This document shows, in pieces, positions 31,266 to 42,329 of a DNA stretch of 64,000 bases. Numbering within the stretch: the stretch's first letter is position 1; every line of letters starts with the position of its first letter. This DNA is from Medicago truncatula (lineage: Eukaryota; Streptophyta; Magnoliopsida; Fabales; Fabaceae): positions 30,934,755-30,998,754 of the forward strand of contig NC_053048.1 of NCBI RefSeq assembly GCF_003473485.1. The letters are read 5' to 3'. The notes beneath the pieces are model-generated. The model was not told the DNA's origin. It did no database searches and saw only the letters and a program-made list of their open reading frames with translations. The position numbers and the translations under genes were made by a program.

Positions 31266-31481
31266 AGTCCTTGTAAAAAAAAAGATTTAGATTTTGTCCC
31301 TGTAATTTCAGATTCCTCTCACTTTTGGTCCCTATAATTTCAGATTCCTCCACTTTTGGTCCCTCATTTCATTTTACGTATCATGTATGCAGATTCTGCT
31401 TACGTGATGGAATGAGGGACCAAAAGTGGAAGAATATGAAATTACAAGGACAAAATCTAAATCTTTTTTTTTACAGGGACT
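31266..31481. mobile_element. Palindromic MITE-like element
   Basis: Left arm AGTCCTTGTAAAAAA...GATTTAGATTTTGTCC and right arm GGACAAAATCTAAATC...TTACAGGGACT are reverse complements over about 75 bp. CACTTTTGGTCCCTCATT is mirrored by AATGAGGGACCAAAAGTG around a core of about 50 bp. No coding content. Confidence 0.7.
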
Positions 31482-31952
31482 AAAACCGGATTTCGCTCAC
31501 AACTTCCACAACCATTTCTTAATGGAGATCGACTCTCAATAACGATTCAAGAGGACTAAAATCAGAATTCGCTAATATTACAGGGACGAAAAGAGGTATT
31601 TACCCAAGTTGTGATGATGGAATCTTGCAAATATTATTCAAAGCTTGCGTAAATAGATTTAATGGCTTTTGGTGTAGTTTTTTGGGGAGCTTCTTTTGGA
31701 ATCATGTTTTGTGAAGGTGGAGCAAGATAGGACCACGGAATAATTCTGAATTTATGATGGGTAGGAAAAGCGGTGGTGGTATGTGGAGGTTGATGGTGGT
31801 TTCCTATGTATGAAGAAAGGTATTAGGGTGGGGATGCTACGGTGCTAAATTTGCCTAAAATTTTGCCATAACATTTTTTTTTTGTGATGGGATAATAATC
31901 GACAAATATAGTTTTTTACGATGTAAAAGTGAAAAATATCTATTTTTATTAT

Positions 31953-31961
31953 TATTTTAAA
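31953..31961. repeat. 9-bp target duplication, left copy
   Basis: TATTTTAAA, identical to 33517-33525. Confidence 0.75.
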
Positions 31962-33516
31962 GGCTAAAATATGTTTTTGGTCCCTGCAAATATAGCGAGT
32001 TTGGGTTTTGCTCCCTGGTAAAAAAAAAAAAATTGAAATCCATCCTTGCAAAATTTTTTGTTTTTTAAAAAAGTCCTTGGCCCCACTTTCTTGTTGATTT
32101 GGCACTATTTTGCTTAGGTGTCACTTGTTGATTGTACATATTCATCCATGTGGCAAATACATGGCATTTCAAGTTTTTTTTAAACATTTATATATTAATT
32201 GATAGTAATTAAATTGTTTTTCAAAATTAAGAAAACATTTAATTAAATTAAATAAACATAATCTAAAAAGGAAGAAATTTTTTAGGGTTCAATTTCCCCC
32301 TTTTCTTCATCCATCCCAAATCCCAATCCATCCATCATTCTTCATCATCTTCAATGGACTTTCTTCATTTGACCTCCATCCTTTTTCATCATCATATTCA
32401 ATTCGGTTTTTTTCTTCTTCTCTCCAATAACCTTCATCTTCAAGAGATTCAATCAGCATAAAAAGCCAATCCAGATTTTTTTTTCTCTTTCATCTTTGGT
32501 GAAGAAGAAGGATGACGTTTGAGGAAGAAATTTAAGAAAAAGATGAAGTTTCTTTGTTTCTAGAGATTTCTGAGAGGAAACCACCGATGGCCGCCGGAAT
32601 ACCACCACCGACCACCATGCTCATCCTCTGTTTGTGATAAGTTTCTTTGGTGAAGAAGGTACGAAGGTGAGGGAGTGGGAATAGTGAGAATCAGTAATGA
32701 TACAACTCTCCTACTTTGCACATCTCATCTCATTCAATCAAAACCCTTTTCTTTAATCTTTCAGAGATTCAATCTTTTCCTCTCTCCAATCCTTAAAATC
32801 AATTTTTTTTCATCCGGGTTTTTCCTCAATTAGATAAAGATTTGATTTTGCCGTTGAGAAGTTACAACAAATCAACTCAAATGAAGTGATATAATTGGAG
32901 AGAGGTTTGGAAGTGGATATGGATCTGATTTGACAAAGTTGAAAAAGAAGTGAAACTTGAGTGTGATTTAATTGAGTTGAAGAAGAAGCAGTTTGTTACA
33001 TAAGAATTTATTAGTTTTGTTTTGGGTGTAAACTTCTTAATGTAAATAAGCAAAGAACTTGATCCATTGAAGGGTGGAAGATAAGGATGATAGCTTGTTC
33101 TTGCTGATGAACAAACACGGTGGGAAAGAAGATATCATGAATTGATTTCACTAGTTTTTTTTTTATTAAATTAAAAAAAAAGGTTTTTTTAATTTCAAAA
33201 TTTTCTTCATTTTCTGATTCTATTTATTTAATTTAATTAAATGTTTTCTTAATTTTGAAAAACAATTTAATTATTATTAATTAATTTATAAATGTTAAAA
33301 AAAAAACTTGAAATGCCATGTATTTTCCACGTGGATGAGTTTGTACATTCAGCAAGTGACACCTTAGCAATATTATGCCAAATCAACAAGAAAGTGGGGT
33401 CAATGACTTTTTTAAAAAACAAAAAATTTTGCAAGGATGAATTTTAAAATTTTTTTTTACCAGGAACCAAAACTCAAATTCGCTATATTTGCAGGGACCA
33501 AAAGCATATTTTAGCC
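31962..33516. mobile_element. Mutator-like non-autonomous element with long inverted repeats
   Basis: 1555 bp, perfect 9-bp flanking duplication. The ends are GGCTAAAATATGTTTTTGGT and its inverted partner ACCAAAAGCATATTTTAGCC. The inverted arms extend about 290 bp on each side (to about 32255 and from about 33225). The core contains C/T-rich text around 32300-32480 and ACCGATGGCCGCCGGAATAC near 32584, which could derive from captured gene DNA but shows no usable frame. It lies directly upstream of DUF674 copy B and is absent from the matching position of copy A. Confidence 0.82.
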
Positions 33517-33525
33517 TATTTTAAA
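33517..33525. repeat. 9-bp target duplication, right copy
   Basis: TATTTTAAA, partner of 31953-31961. Confidence 0.75.
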
Positions 33526-35210
33526 ATAATACTAATTCTTTTGATCAAAATCCCTAGTTATTTTCGGAAGAATAATAATTTTCTATTGCCTTCTGATGCC
33601 ATTTGTATTCATAAGTGCCACACCTTTTTTCTTTTTTATTGATAAAATCTTTTTGAATAGTTCTTCCCATATACCCGCTAACTATCCCAATAATTATGGG
33701 ATTTTGTTCGAACAGCAACTTGGGAAATCACTTATAAATCCATTGAATACTTCGAGTGTTCTATTCTCACTATCTCTCTCTTTAGAATTATTATTTCCCT
33801 TCTCCATGGCTACTTTCCTACGTAACTTCAATTGCTTGTCCCCATGCACTGAAGTTTCTGTGAAAATTTTGGTAGATGAAGTCAGAAACAAAGTTTTATT
33901 TGTCCAAGCAGGGAAGGACTTTGTTGATGTGTTGCTAAGTTTCTTAACTTTGCCATTAGGCACTATTGCAAGACTTGTGAGTCAAGAATCTAACATGGAG
34001 AATGTTTGTGTTGGAAGCTTAAGTTTGTTATACGAAAGTGTGGCCAACCTTGACAAAGAGAAATTCAGGTCAGCTATTGAAAAAGAATTATTGGTTCGAC
34101 CGATTAATTCAATGGACCGATATTGCAAATATCTAAAACTCAACATTGATGACACAGAAAAATTGAGGTCTTTTAATTGTGGCAAACAAGAGTGCATTGA
34201 TAACCCTGCGAAGCGAAATTGCAAGTGCTGCGAAAAGAAAAGAACCTCGTTATGTGTGGTTAAACACCATCCTAAGAATGGTTTTGTTCCGGCAACAGCA
34301 ACTTTTCTTATCTCAGATGATTTGAATGTGAAGCCTGATAATTCTCAACTTTCTCAAAATAGTATTTCTCTCTACTCAAGTATCTTGGATGTGAAAACAT
34401 AGATACTATCAAGATAGTGACTGTGGATGTCACTCGTAAGGAGGTATGTATCTATCTATCTATCTGTTTATCTGTCTGTTTATACAAGTCTCAACACTCG
34501 TATAATTTATGTGTGATGTGATTTTCTTTTCATTACAATTTGTGTGTAATGTGTAAAAGACATAACAATTTCTATTATTGTAGATACTAGATCTAGTAAA
34601 GTGCTCCTTAATCTCGGCGACACCTCTGACAGACGTATTCTTGTCGAAGAAACTATTTCTTGAGAATCCAAGACCTTTCAATGTATTTGATATTGGTAGT
34701 AACATTGGATCTGAAACATCTCATTTTGAAATAAGAGGTAAATGTTTTCCTTTTCTCAATTGTGGAGTTATTTTCTAATAAATTTAATGTAGTTTACTCA
34801 AAACTTTTCATAAAACTTTCAGCATAAAATTATAGTTTAAAATTTATACATTAAACCTGAACGTTAAAACATAATAAAAGGTTACAAAACTCAATGCTAT
34901 ATAAATAGAAAAATCCTAATCTAGACTCTGACTGTAATCCGACACTATTAACACTTTAAAAGGGATTATACTTGAAAAATGAAATATGAGATATTAATTA
35001 TCACATTGAGCTTTTCAAAATGGGATAGAACATAATCTTGTCATTGAACTAGATTTTCAATTAAAACATAAACATTATAAAAAAAACATGTAAAATATGC
35101 AGTTCCGCAATCCTCAATTAGTTTTTTTTTTTCCTGTGAACAGTCAAAGAGAATATTTTTTGTAAAATAGATGAAAATATGTACAAAGTCTAGAAATCCC
35201 AATACCACAA

Positions 35211-35486
35211 TCACCGCCTGTTTTGCATACAATATAGCAGTAAAGCATGACTTTCATAATATAAACACGGAGGTCCCGACATTCTACCTAAAAACCAAAC
35301 CAAACCCATGTGACCTAGCATCCCACCTAGACCACAGATGTTCCTCCACCACAATGATTTAACATGAAGCCTACTAGCACTAACAACATCCGGATTAAAA
35401 GCCATCGACATTCCATACTTTTCTTTGACCACCCTTTTCCATTTGGACTTTCCATCGATCAATAACCGCCACCTCCATTTTGCCAA
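35211..35486 (-). pseudogene. LINE fragment inside the large intron of copy B
   Basis: Minus-strand frame beginning MAKWRWRLLIDGKSKWKRVV then KEKYG ... SLWWRNICGLGG. This is the typical plant LINE text after the RT domain (KWRWRLL, LWKRVL..KYG, SLWW.DL). Short and truncated. Confidence 0.8.
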
Positions 35487-35487
35487 A

Positions 35488-35491
<4 letters not shown>

Positions 35492-35545
<54 letters not shown>
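35492..35545. repeat. (TA)n microsatellite
   Basis: About 27 uninterrupted TA units next to the LINE fragment. Confidence 0.95.
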
Positions 35546-35548
<3 letters not shown>

Positions 35549-36803
35549 TTAATCAATCATCATCAATCCATGTAATATATATCATATAATACTTCCTAAG
35601 AAAGCATAAAACATAAGTCTACATAGGGTACAAAAAAATATTTTTCTATAATTTTTCTGCAAAATCACCGGTCAACTCGTACCTGTACCGCGTGCCAATG
35701 CAAATTATTAATTATGTGACTATGGTTTAGGGTTTGTGTGTAGAAGAGAGTGAGAGAACGTGATGGAGAATTAAAGTGAGGGAAGAGAGTTTTTCCAAAA
35801 TTCTGATTTTTGGTTTGATGTTTAGGATTATATAGTTGTGTCCAAGTTGCCACTTTTTCCCTTACTAATTTATCAAATCCCTATGATTTTGCTTTCTAAG
35901 ATTAGGCCTAAGGAAATATGGTTGGGCTTTATTTGTTTCTTTGTCCACTGTCTAATTATCCCCTAGCTCACTACTTTAGTTAAAGTAAATAACTGGCAAT
36001 TTTTTGGGCTGTTACATTACAGGAGCACAACTTGTGAAGGGCACAATAGAAGTAAAGGCAATGATGAGAAAATCCAACAACAAAATATTGTATGTTTTGG
36101 GTGAAGAGGACTTTGCAGACTTGTTACTGAATTTTTTGAGATTCCCTTTGGGAGGAGTTGAGAACATGTTAAATGGAAACTCTGGTATAGACAACATAGA
36201 TAATCTATTCAAGAGCATGGTTGATTTGGATCGTACACGATATTTTAAATCCAAATCAGATTTTTTGTCTAAGCAAGTCGAATCTAATTTTGATGGAAAA
36301 CAAATTATCAAGAGTCCTTCAACATATATGGTAACAGATGACTTAGCCATCACACCAGGTTCCTCAACCGATGCGATTTCCTTTCTGACTAAAATGAGAA
36401 TTCCTCTCTCTGATTTGGAAGAAAGAAGGATTAGCATTGGCAATAAAGAGGTAAACTTGCAGTTGTCGATTTAATTTCTTTTATTTCGACAAAGCTCCTT
36501 AGATTATTCATTATTATGATTTAGTTCAGATTCCCCTTCAATATAAGTAATTTTTTATTGTCAATCATAAAAACTCTTGGGACTTTGGTCATAAACTATT
36601 TATAAAATCACATGTATGAATGATTGTGATAATTGACAACGCAAAATATTTTGTATTGACAAGTTCATGTTTTTTATATTTAATTTTTTTTTGTGGAACT
36701 GCAGGCTCATAGTCTTCTGAAAGCTTCGTTGATCTCATCATCAGCTCTCACTAATGGTCTTGGTCCATTTCTTGCAACCAATGACAAGAAAATCTTAAAC
36801 TAA

Positions 36804-37400
36804 TGCCCTTCATGATTTGAAACAATCAAATAAAGCTAAATCATTAAGATTATGCTATATTCTTTGTTTGATGATTATGAATTTTGCATATTTAGAGTCA
36901 AGGACTTTGCATTAATAATTAATTATCTTGTTTGCCTTATGCCAATGATACATTCTAGTCCTATTATGTTTCGAAGCTAGTCACTCCGGTATTACTCTTC
37001 ACTTCATCTCCTCTCGTCCTCCAAGTTAGTCTCCTTAGTTCTCTCATATATCCAGAGAAATCAGAGATTGAAATGGCCCCTCCCTTCTCTCATACATGTC
37101 AAATGGTTCTCTCATATTTGTGTGACGAGCGTCGAAGATGGTTGGACGCACAAGTAACTCTGATGGATTTGGTTTTTAGTTTTTTATTTGTTGATTTATG
37201 GTTTTTGTAGATTTCGTACTGAATTTTTTAGTGTTGCTTTCTTAAGATTTGTCTCTGGATTTTTTTATCATTTCAGTTTTTTTGTAGATCTTCATTCTGT
37301 TATCAACTTCTATTGGTTTAAGTTTTTATTCTGTTTTACCTTTGTGAATTTTGAGCAGAATTTTTTTTTTTTTTGTTAACCTACAATTTTCATTTTTGTT
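36804..37400 (+). other. 3' flank of DUF674 copy B
   Basis: Duplicate of 28706-29340; marks the downstream end of the duplicated segment. Confidence 0.55.
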
Positions 37401-37429
37401 GAATTTATTTTTGTCAAATAGCCAGCAGT

Positions 37430-37510
37430 TAGAATTCACTTTTTAAGATGAATAACTAAGTTGTCCAGAGTTTGAACTCCAATGTTAGTATGCATTATCT
37501 CTACCAACTG
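37430..37510 (-). mobile_element. Diverged SINE fragment
   Basis: On the minus strand AGTTGGTAGAGATAATGCAT ... GGAGTTCAAACTCTGGAC resembles A-box and B-box parts of the tRNA-derived SINEs here. No tail or duplication found. Confidence 0.45.
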
Positions 37511-37551
37511 ATTATATTAATTTAGAACTAGAATTTTGTAGTCAAAGTCAT

Positions 37552-37672
37552 TGTAAATTTAGCTCAATTGGTAAGTTCATTGCATTATATAGTCAAGGTT
37601 TGAACTCCAAACAACCAAATTCACTCTCTTTCACATAGGTAGACGATCCCTAAAAAATAAAAAAAACATATT
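37552..37672 (+). mobile_element. tRNA-derived SINE
   Basis: TTAGCTCAATTGGTAAG (A box) and AAGGTTTGAACTCCAAAC (B box) at normal spacing, followed by a tail ending in an A-rich run near 37652-37670. Target duplication not clear. Confidence 0.65.
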
Positions 37673-37794
37673 TAGACACAATAACCACACCATCTTAGTT
37701 AAATTATGGATTCGTATAGCCTACCTCAAAGGTAGGCACCATCTCTTTGTCTCCACCTCTTATCCTACTGAAATTGTATGTCATAAAATACACT

Positions 37795-38145
37795 ATTTTT
37801 TTTAATGGCAAACTATATAAAAATAAAAATAAGAAGATAAGAAAAGTACAAGCTAAGATAAACCAATAAGAGCATTCAAAGACGCCACTAACAAACACCC
37901 GAAGGAGGAAACTCTTGCCCCACAACCGGGGTAAGAGAACCAAACCAAAGGCACCGAAAAACAAACGCCTGAAAGAGAAAGAAAAAAGATACTAGTAACA
38001 ACAACTAAGAGGACCCATCCAACGAAGAACGCCACCCACCAAAGAAACACCTACAACGAAAAAAGAGCCCAAAGAGAGCCCACGAAGCCAGACCAGGAAG
38101 GAAGAGGTTGTGAACCCCACCGACCCTCTAGCAATCCCTATATAA
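37795..38145 (-). mobile_element. LINE 3'-end insertion
   Basis: The minus strand reads FLWWVAFFVGWVLLVVVTSI-like text, a Phe/Val/Gly-rich tail that legume LINEs carry at their 3' end, then a T/A-rich tail at the left border. TACACTATTTTTTTT flanks both sides (about 37787-37801 and about 38148-38163), a plausible target duplication. Only about 350 bp is present. Confidence 0.6.
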
Positions 38146-39203
38146 ACTACACTATTTTTTTTTTTTTTTAGGGAAATATATAAAATACACTATTGTCACT
38201 TTTTCCTGAAATATGCTAAAGTTGTGTGACTAAAATACAGGTAGTCCATTCCTATATTTTTAGAATCATTTCCGTTTTATTATATATATTGAGATGTTTG
38301 TTAGATCTATTTTATGTTCAATGTTTTTTCTCAATATGTTCGATTAAATCCAATTACGGTGGGTGTTGAAATTTTCTATAGTGAGTAAAGATGTAGTTCA
38401 TTATTTTTTTAGTACAAAAATATTATAAATTTTAACAAAATATATAATCTTTTTTATAAATAGACAAGATGAAAAATAATCACTAATACTCACCCAAACA
38501 AGATAAGGGGCCGGAGTTTGAACCAAAGTCACGACCTTTGTATTATCAATTTTTATATTTTATTTGAACTGAGACTTATAGATAGCAAAATATATGACAA
38601 TTATATTTTATTTGAACTGAGACTTGTAGATAGCAAAATATATGACAAAAGAGCTTTAAATGTCCAAACTTTTACAAATTATAAACGTCATCTATGCATT
38701 TTGATGTTATAAAAAAGTTGCATTGTGAAAACTATCGAAAAATACCTCTTTGCATGTTTTTTAAGTAAAAGATACCCCTTTATTTAGGTTTTTTCTATGT
38801 TACCCTTGATGAATTGGGATATGTGTTTAGAGTTAAAAGAAACGAAAACATTTAAAAACAAATAGCAAATTACTACTTATGATTCATCTCTTGCAACTTT
38901 TTATACTAATTTTAATTAAAAAAAATTACTCTACAAGAACAACACCTAATTTTTTGTCGAGAAAAAATTAGTTATAGTTAGTATAATTTTACTTTGTGCG
39001 GGTGAGTCTCCCCAAATGCTCGTGCTATATACTTGGTTATGAGAACACAATGGAGGAAGTAAATCTATTCTTGAAATGATAATTGTCAATTTGGTCTCTA
39101 AAATTATAAGGATCGGTCATTTTAGTTAATTGATAAAAAAAGAACACTGAAATTGTATGACGTCAATCAATTTGATCATTTTTTTTACAATCAATTTAAT
39201 CAT
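38146..39203. other. Spacer with a 48-bp tandem duplication and SINE-like piece
   Basis: TATTTGAACTGAGACTT(A/G)TAGATAGC recurs at 38561 and 38609 (period 48). On the minus strand AGTCTCAGTTCAA and GGTTCAAACTCCGGCC (38508-38580) look like SINE boxes. No gene. Confidence 0.45.
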
Positions 39204-39212
39204 TTTCTTAAA
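39204..39212. repeat. 9-bp target duplication of M1 copy B, left
   Basis: TTTCTTAAA, identical to 39623-39631. Confidence 0.75.
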
Positions 39213-39622
39213 GGCAATTTCTACGGTACACTCAACAAAATTGAGTGCAGTGGTACACCTACATATTAAATTAATAGTTTAATGAGTTATTTTTTAGAAA
39301 AAAATATATATTTTCTATCAGTTATAATTATAATAGTTATATTTTATTTCTCAAAAGTGTCCGCAAATCAAAATTCAATTTTTTATTTTATTTTTATTAC
39401 TCATAATATAGTGAATATTGATTATTTTTTCGATAAAATTTTAAAAAAATTGTATGATTCTTAAAAAGAATGAAATGATGTTTTTTCTTATGAAATAATA
39501 TTTTCTAAAATATAAAAGTCAACAAATATCTCTTTATTACATAAAAATAATCATTAATTTATTGATTTATGAAATAGGTGTACCAGTACATCTTAATTTA
39601 AGGGTGTACCGTAGAAACTCCC
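39213..39622. mobile_element. MITE family M1, copy B
   Basis: 410 bp, GGCAATTTCTACGGTACACT ... GTGTACCGTAGAAACTCCC, perfect 9-bp duplication. It is the reverse complement of copy A along its length (for example GACTTTTATATTTTAGAAAA against TTTTCTAAAATATAAAAGTC). Nine-base duplication suggests Mutator-like mobilisation. No coding content. Confidence 0.85.
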
Positions 39623-39631
39623 TTTCTTAAA
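39623..39631. repeat. 9-bp target duplication of M1 copy B, right
   Basis: TTTCTTAAA. Confidence 0.75.
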
Positions 39632-39858
39632 TATATGATTCCGTTAAGGGTATGACATGGAAATTAAATACACAAATGGGAAGAAGCTTAAAGAAAATAC
39701 ACCGATGAATATTTTATTTCATGTTACATGCATTATTCTTATCATTCATCCAAAATGAAATGTAAAAACACATTGATAATTATTTCATAATTAAAGCTTC
39801 CATAAAGCAATGGAGGAAGAAGCTTCTTATTTAGTTAACTCCTCAATGTAGATTTCTT

Positions 39859-40226
39859 TTAATTCTTCATACAGCAACAAAGAGGAAACCCTAAACACGC
39901 ACCTCCTTTTTTGTATCCTTCATTAATGCACCTTTCTTTGCAATCTACACATGGTCCATGACCAGTGCAGTCGATGTCTGGATCGGTTCCTGTTGGTAGT
40001 CCTGCTATAAAGATTAAGAAGATAATAAATCATTTTTGTTAAATGCAAGAAAAAGGTTCAAAAACTGAAATGCAAGAAAAAGATTAAGAAGATAATAAAT
40101 ATTTTTTGTTAAATGTGTTAGAATTAGAACTTAAGGGAAAGATATCATATGTTTCTTACCCGAAGCCAGGACAACCATAATGCAAAAAAGTCCCAAGAGA
40201 AAAGATTGGCAAATGTGTTTTTCCAT
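39859..40226 (-). CDS. Defensin-like (DEFL) secreted cysteine-rich peptide, two exons
   Basis: Exon 1 40226-40160 and exon 2 40001-39859 (minus strand), with a GTAAGA donor and TATAGCAG acceptor, give 69 residues. Residues 1-23 are a signal peptide (MEKHICQSFLLGLFCIMVVL then ASG). The intron falls right after it, the classic structure of plant DEFL/LCR and nodule NCR genes. The mature part of about 46 residues has eight cysteines: CTGHGPCVDCKERC, then GGACLGF, then PLCCC near the end, followed by MKN. Eight cysteines fit four disulfides, more like a defensin-like/LCR peptide than the four- or six-cysteine NCR class. A TATA-like CTATATAATG lies about 80 bp upstream (about 40299-40308). Likely exported; antimicrobial or signalling roles are typical of the family but not shown here. 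Confidence 0.8.
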
Positions 40227-40298
40227 TTTTTGTGAAAATTTTATCTTTCAACTCTATTATCTTATGTTCGTGTAATATGGATAGCAAGCTTTAAGTTC

Positions 40299-40308
40299 AT
40301 TATATAGT
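40299..40308 (-). promoter_or_regulatory. TATA box of the defensin-like gene
   Basis: CTATATAATG on the minus strand, about 75-85 bp before the ATG at 40226. Confidence 0.5.
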
Positions 40309-40953
40309 ACTCATTTGACAAGTATTTTTTAAATAAAAGCAAGGAGAATTAGATAGAAAAAGAGGAAATATGGTATGTTTGGATATGTGATGGAAATATT
40401 CAAAATTAAATCTTTAACCTAAAATGCTTTTTAGGAAGTTAGAAATTAAGAATTTTTTCACAGTTTTAGTAAATACCCAAAAAGTAGAGAAAGAGAATGG
40501 AGAAAAACATAGGCAAATTGTCGACTAGCATCCCTAGAAGTATCATCTACCAATGCATGACATGTGACTCATGCAGTTTTTATGTATATGGAAATGTCAC
40601 AATAACTTTACTACAAGTTTTTATGTATGATGTGGATTGTTGAGAATTGAAAAAGTGGGTGTTGAAGGGTATTGAAATTTTTTTTCCATTATACATGGTC
40701 TTAGTGTTATTCAGCTCTTAGAAGGAGGGGTCCCTAGTTATTTGAAATTCGTTTCTGAGATAAGTATAATTTAATTAAGAATTGTTTGATCTAAGAACCA
40801 AACTCAAGTTATTTCAAATAATTCATTTTTTAAGAAGTTTATTAACCACGTGTAACCAATTACTTGGTTAGTTCCTCTTTTCTTGTTAAAGTAAATAAGT
40901 GACATGCGATATGTGACTTGCATTTATTTCCTTTAAAATAAGAAAGGTACGTT
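40309..40953. other. Spacer upstream of the defensin-like gene
   Basis: AT-rich; no coding frame, RNA gene or repeat with clear ends. Confidence 0.4.
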
Positions 40954-40962
40954 TTTGTTATA
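40954..40962. repeat. 9-bp target duplication of M1 copy C, left
   Basis: TTTGTTATA, identical to 41955-41963. Confidence 0.75.
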
Positions 40963-41150
40963 GGGAACTTCTACGATACACCTAATAAAATGAGATGTAC
41001 CGGTACTCTTGCTTCATAAATTGATAAATTAACGATTATTTTATGAAAATAAAAAGCTATTTATAATTGTTTATATTTTAGAAAACATCATCTCATAATA
41101 AGAAACATCATTCCATTGTTTATAAAAATAATATTTAATTTTTAACATTT

Positions 41151-41743
41151 CTTACCCCCTTGTAATATAGGTCTTTACCCCCCTGTAATATAGGTCATTT
41201 TCGGTTTTCCACCCTGTAAAATTTTTATTTTGATTCACCCCTCTGTAAAATATTTTTGTTTTGATTTACCCCTAATAGGTCGGCCAAACAAAAACAAAAA
41301 TTTCTTGAAAAAAAAAGGGTTAATGGTGCTTTACCCCCCTGTAATATAGGTCATATTTGGTTTTCCCCCCTGTAAAATATTTTTTTTGATTTACCCCCTT
41401 GTAAATTTTTTTTTTTTAATACCCCCCTAATAGGTCATAAAAAAACGACTTTATTTTTTTTTTTTCAGAATTTTTTCGTTTTTTTATGACCTATTAGGGG
41501 GGTATTCCAAAAGAAAATATATTTTACAGGGGGTAAATCAAAAAAAATATTTTACAGGGGGGAAAACAAAAAATGACCTATATTACAGGGGGGTAAAACA
41601 CCATTAACCCAAAAAAAAAAAAATTGGTTTTTGTTTGGCCTATTAGGGGGGTAAATCAAAACAAAAATATTTTACAGGGGGGTGAATCAAAATAAAAATA
41701 AAAAATGACCTATATTACTTGGGGGTAAAGACTTATTAACCCT
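41151..41743. mobile_element. Foldback element inserted in M1 copy C
   Basis: Left arm CTTACCCCCTTGTAATATAG, right arm the reverse complement (CTATATTACTTGGGGGTAAAG...). Arms carry repeated CCCCCCTGTAATATAGGTC and CCCTGTAAAAT phrases. It contains a second, inner foldback. Confidence 0.8.
41317..41610. mobile_element. Inner foldback element of the same family
   Basis: A full palindrome from GGGTTAATGGTG to CACCATTAACCC, about 130 bp per arm with a T-rich turn near 41450-41475. It splits the outer foldback into two arms. Confidence 0.8.
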
Positions 41744-41954
41744 AAAAAATAATCAATATTCTTTGTTATAAGTAATAAAAATTCAGAAAAATTATATTTA
41801 TTTTGTCGACACTTTTGGTAAATAATATTTAATTTTGATAATTGTCAATTACAGAAAATAATTACTTTTCTCAAAAATCAACTCATTTAATTATTATTTT
41901 AACAAATTAGTATATCGGTATACTCAAACTTTTGGATGTACCATAAAATTTGCA

Positions 41955-41963
41955 TTTGTTATA
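41955..41963. repeat. 9-bp target duplication of M1 copy C, right
   Basis: TTTGTTATA. Confidence 0.75.
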
Positions 41964-42329
41964 GCTTACCAATCTCTTAACACGTATCACATTTCACAAT
42001 ACAGTTTACAAATTTTAAAAAAACTTCTTTGTTGACTATATTGGAAATAGTTTTTGTAAAGACATTATTTTTGTCAGTTAACAAATTTTTTAAACTATTG
42101 CTGGAAGTGACTCTTAATATAGTATGTATATATATATATATATAGTTGGCTGTTTGAGAACGCTAATTGTGAAAGATGCACTTCAACTAGCCTAAGTCAT
42201 TTTCTTTGGCTTTTCTTAATAGTAATTACAAACAATACAACCTATGAAATTGTTCACGTTGAAATATATATGAAATGAATTCTTGAAAGTTGCAATGAAA
42301 ATTATAAGGATTTTTAGATTATTTAAGAT

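Larger units (their letters stand above)
33806..36803 (+). pseudogene. DUF674 family copy B, frameshifted (4 exons)
   Basis: Predicted exons 33806-34443, 34584-34737, 36023-36450 and 36705-36803. Exons 2 and 3 together match exon 2 of copy A. The extra intron (34738-36022, GTAAAT...TTACAG) interrupts codon Gly of GAQLVKG; copy A reads straight through (GSMGAHLVKG) and lacks about 12 codons here. Exon 1 carries a two-base insertion relative to copy A near 34370-34380 (CTCTACTCAAG against CTTCTGAAG), leading to a TAG at 34400. Its length of 638 is not a multiple of three, while exons 2-4 remain open. The frameshift would cut the protein to about 198 residues, one DUF674 repeat, so it is either a young pseudogene or a one-domain product. 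Confidence 0.78.
40963..41954. mobile_element. MITE family M1, copy C, interrupted by nested foldbacks
   Basis: Outer parts 40963-41150 and about 41744-41954 match copies A and B and together make about 400 bp. In copy A the text runs TTTTTTAACATTTAATGAAA and on to AAATAATCAATATTC. Here it is broken after AACATTT by about 590 bp of other repeat. Perfect 9-bp duplication at the outside. Confidence 0.85.
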
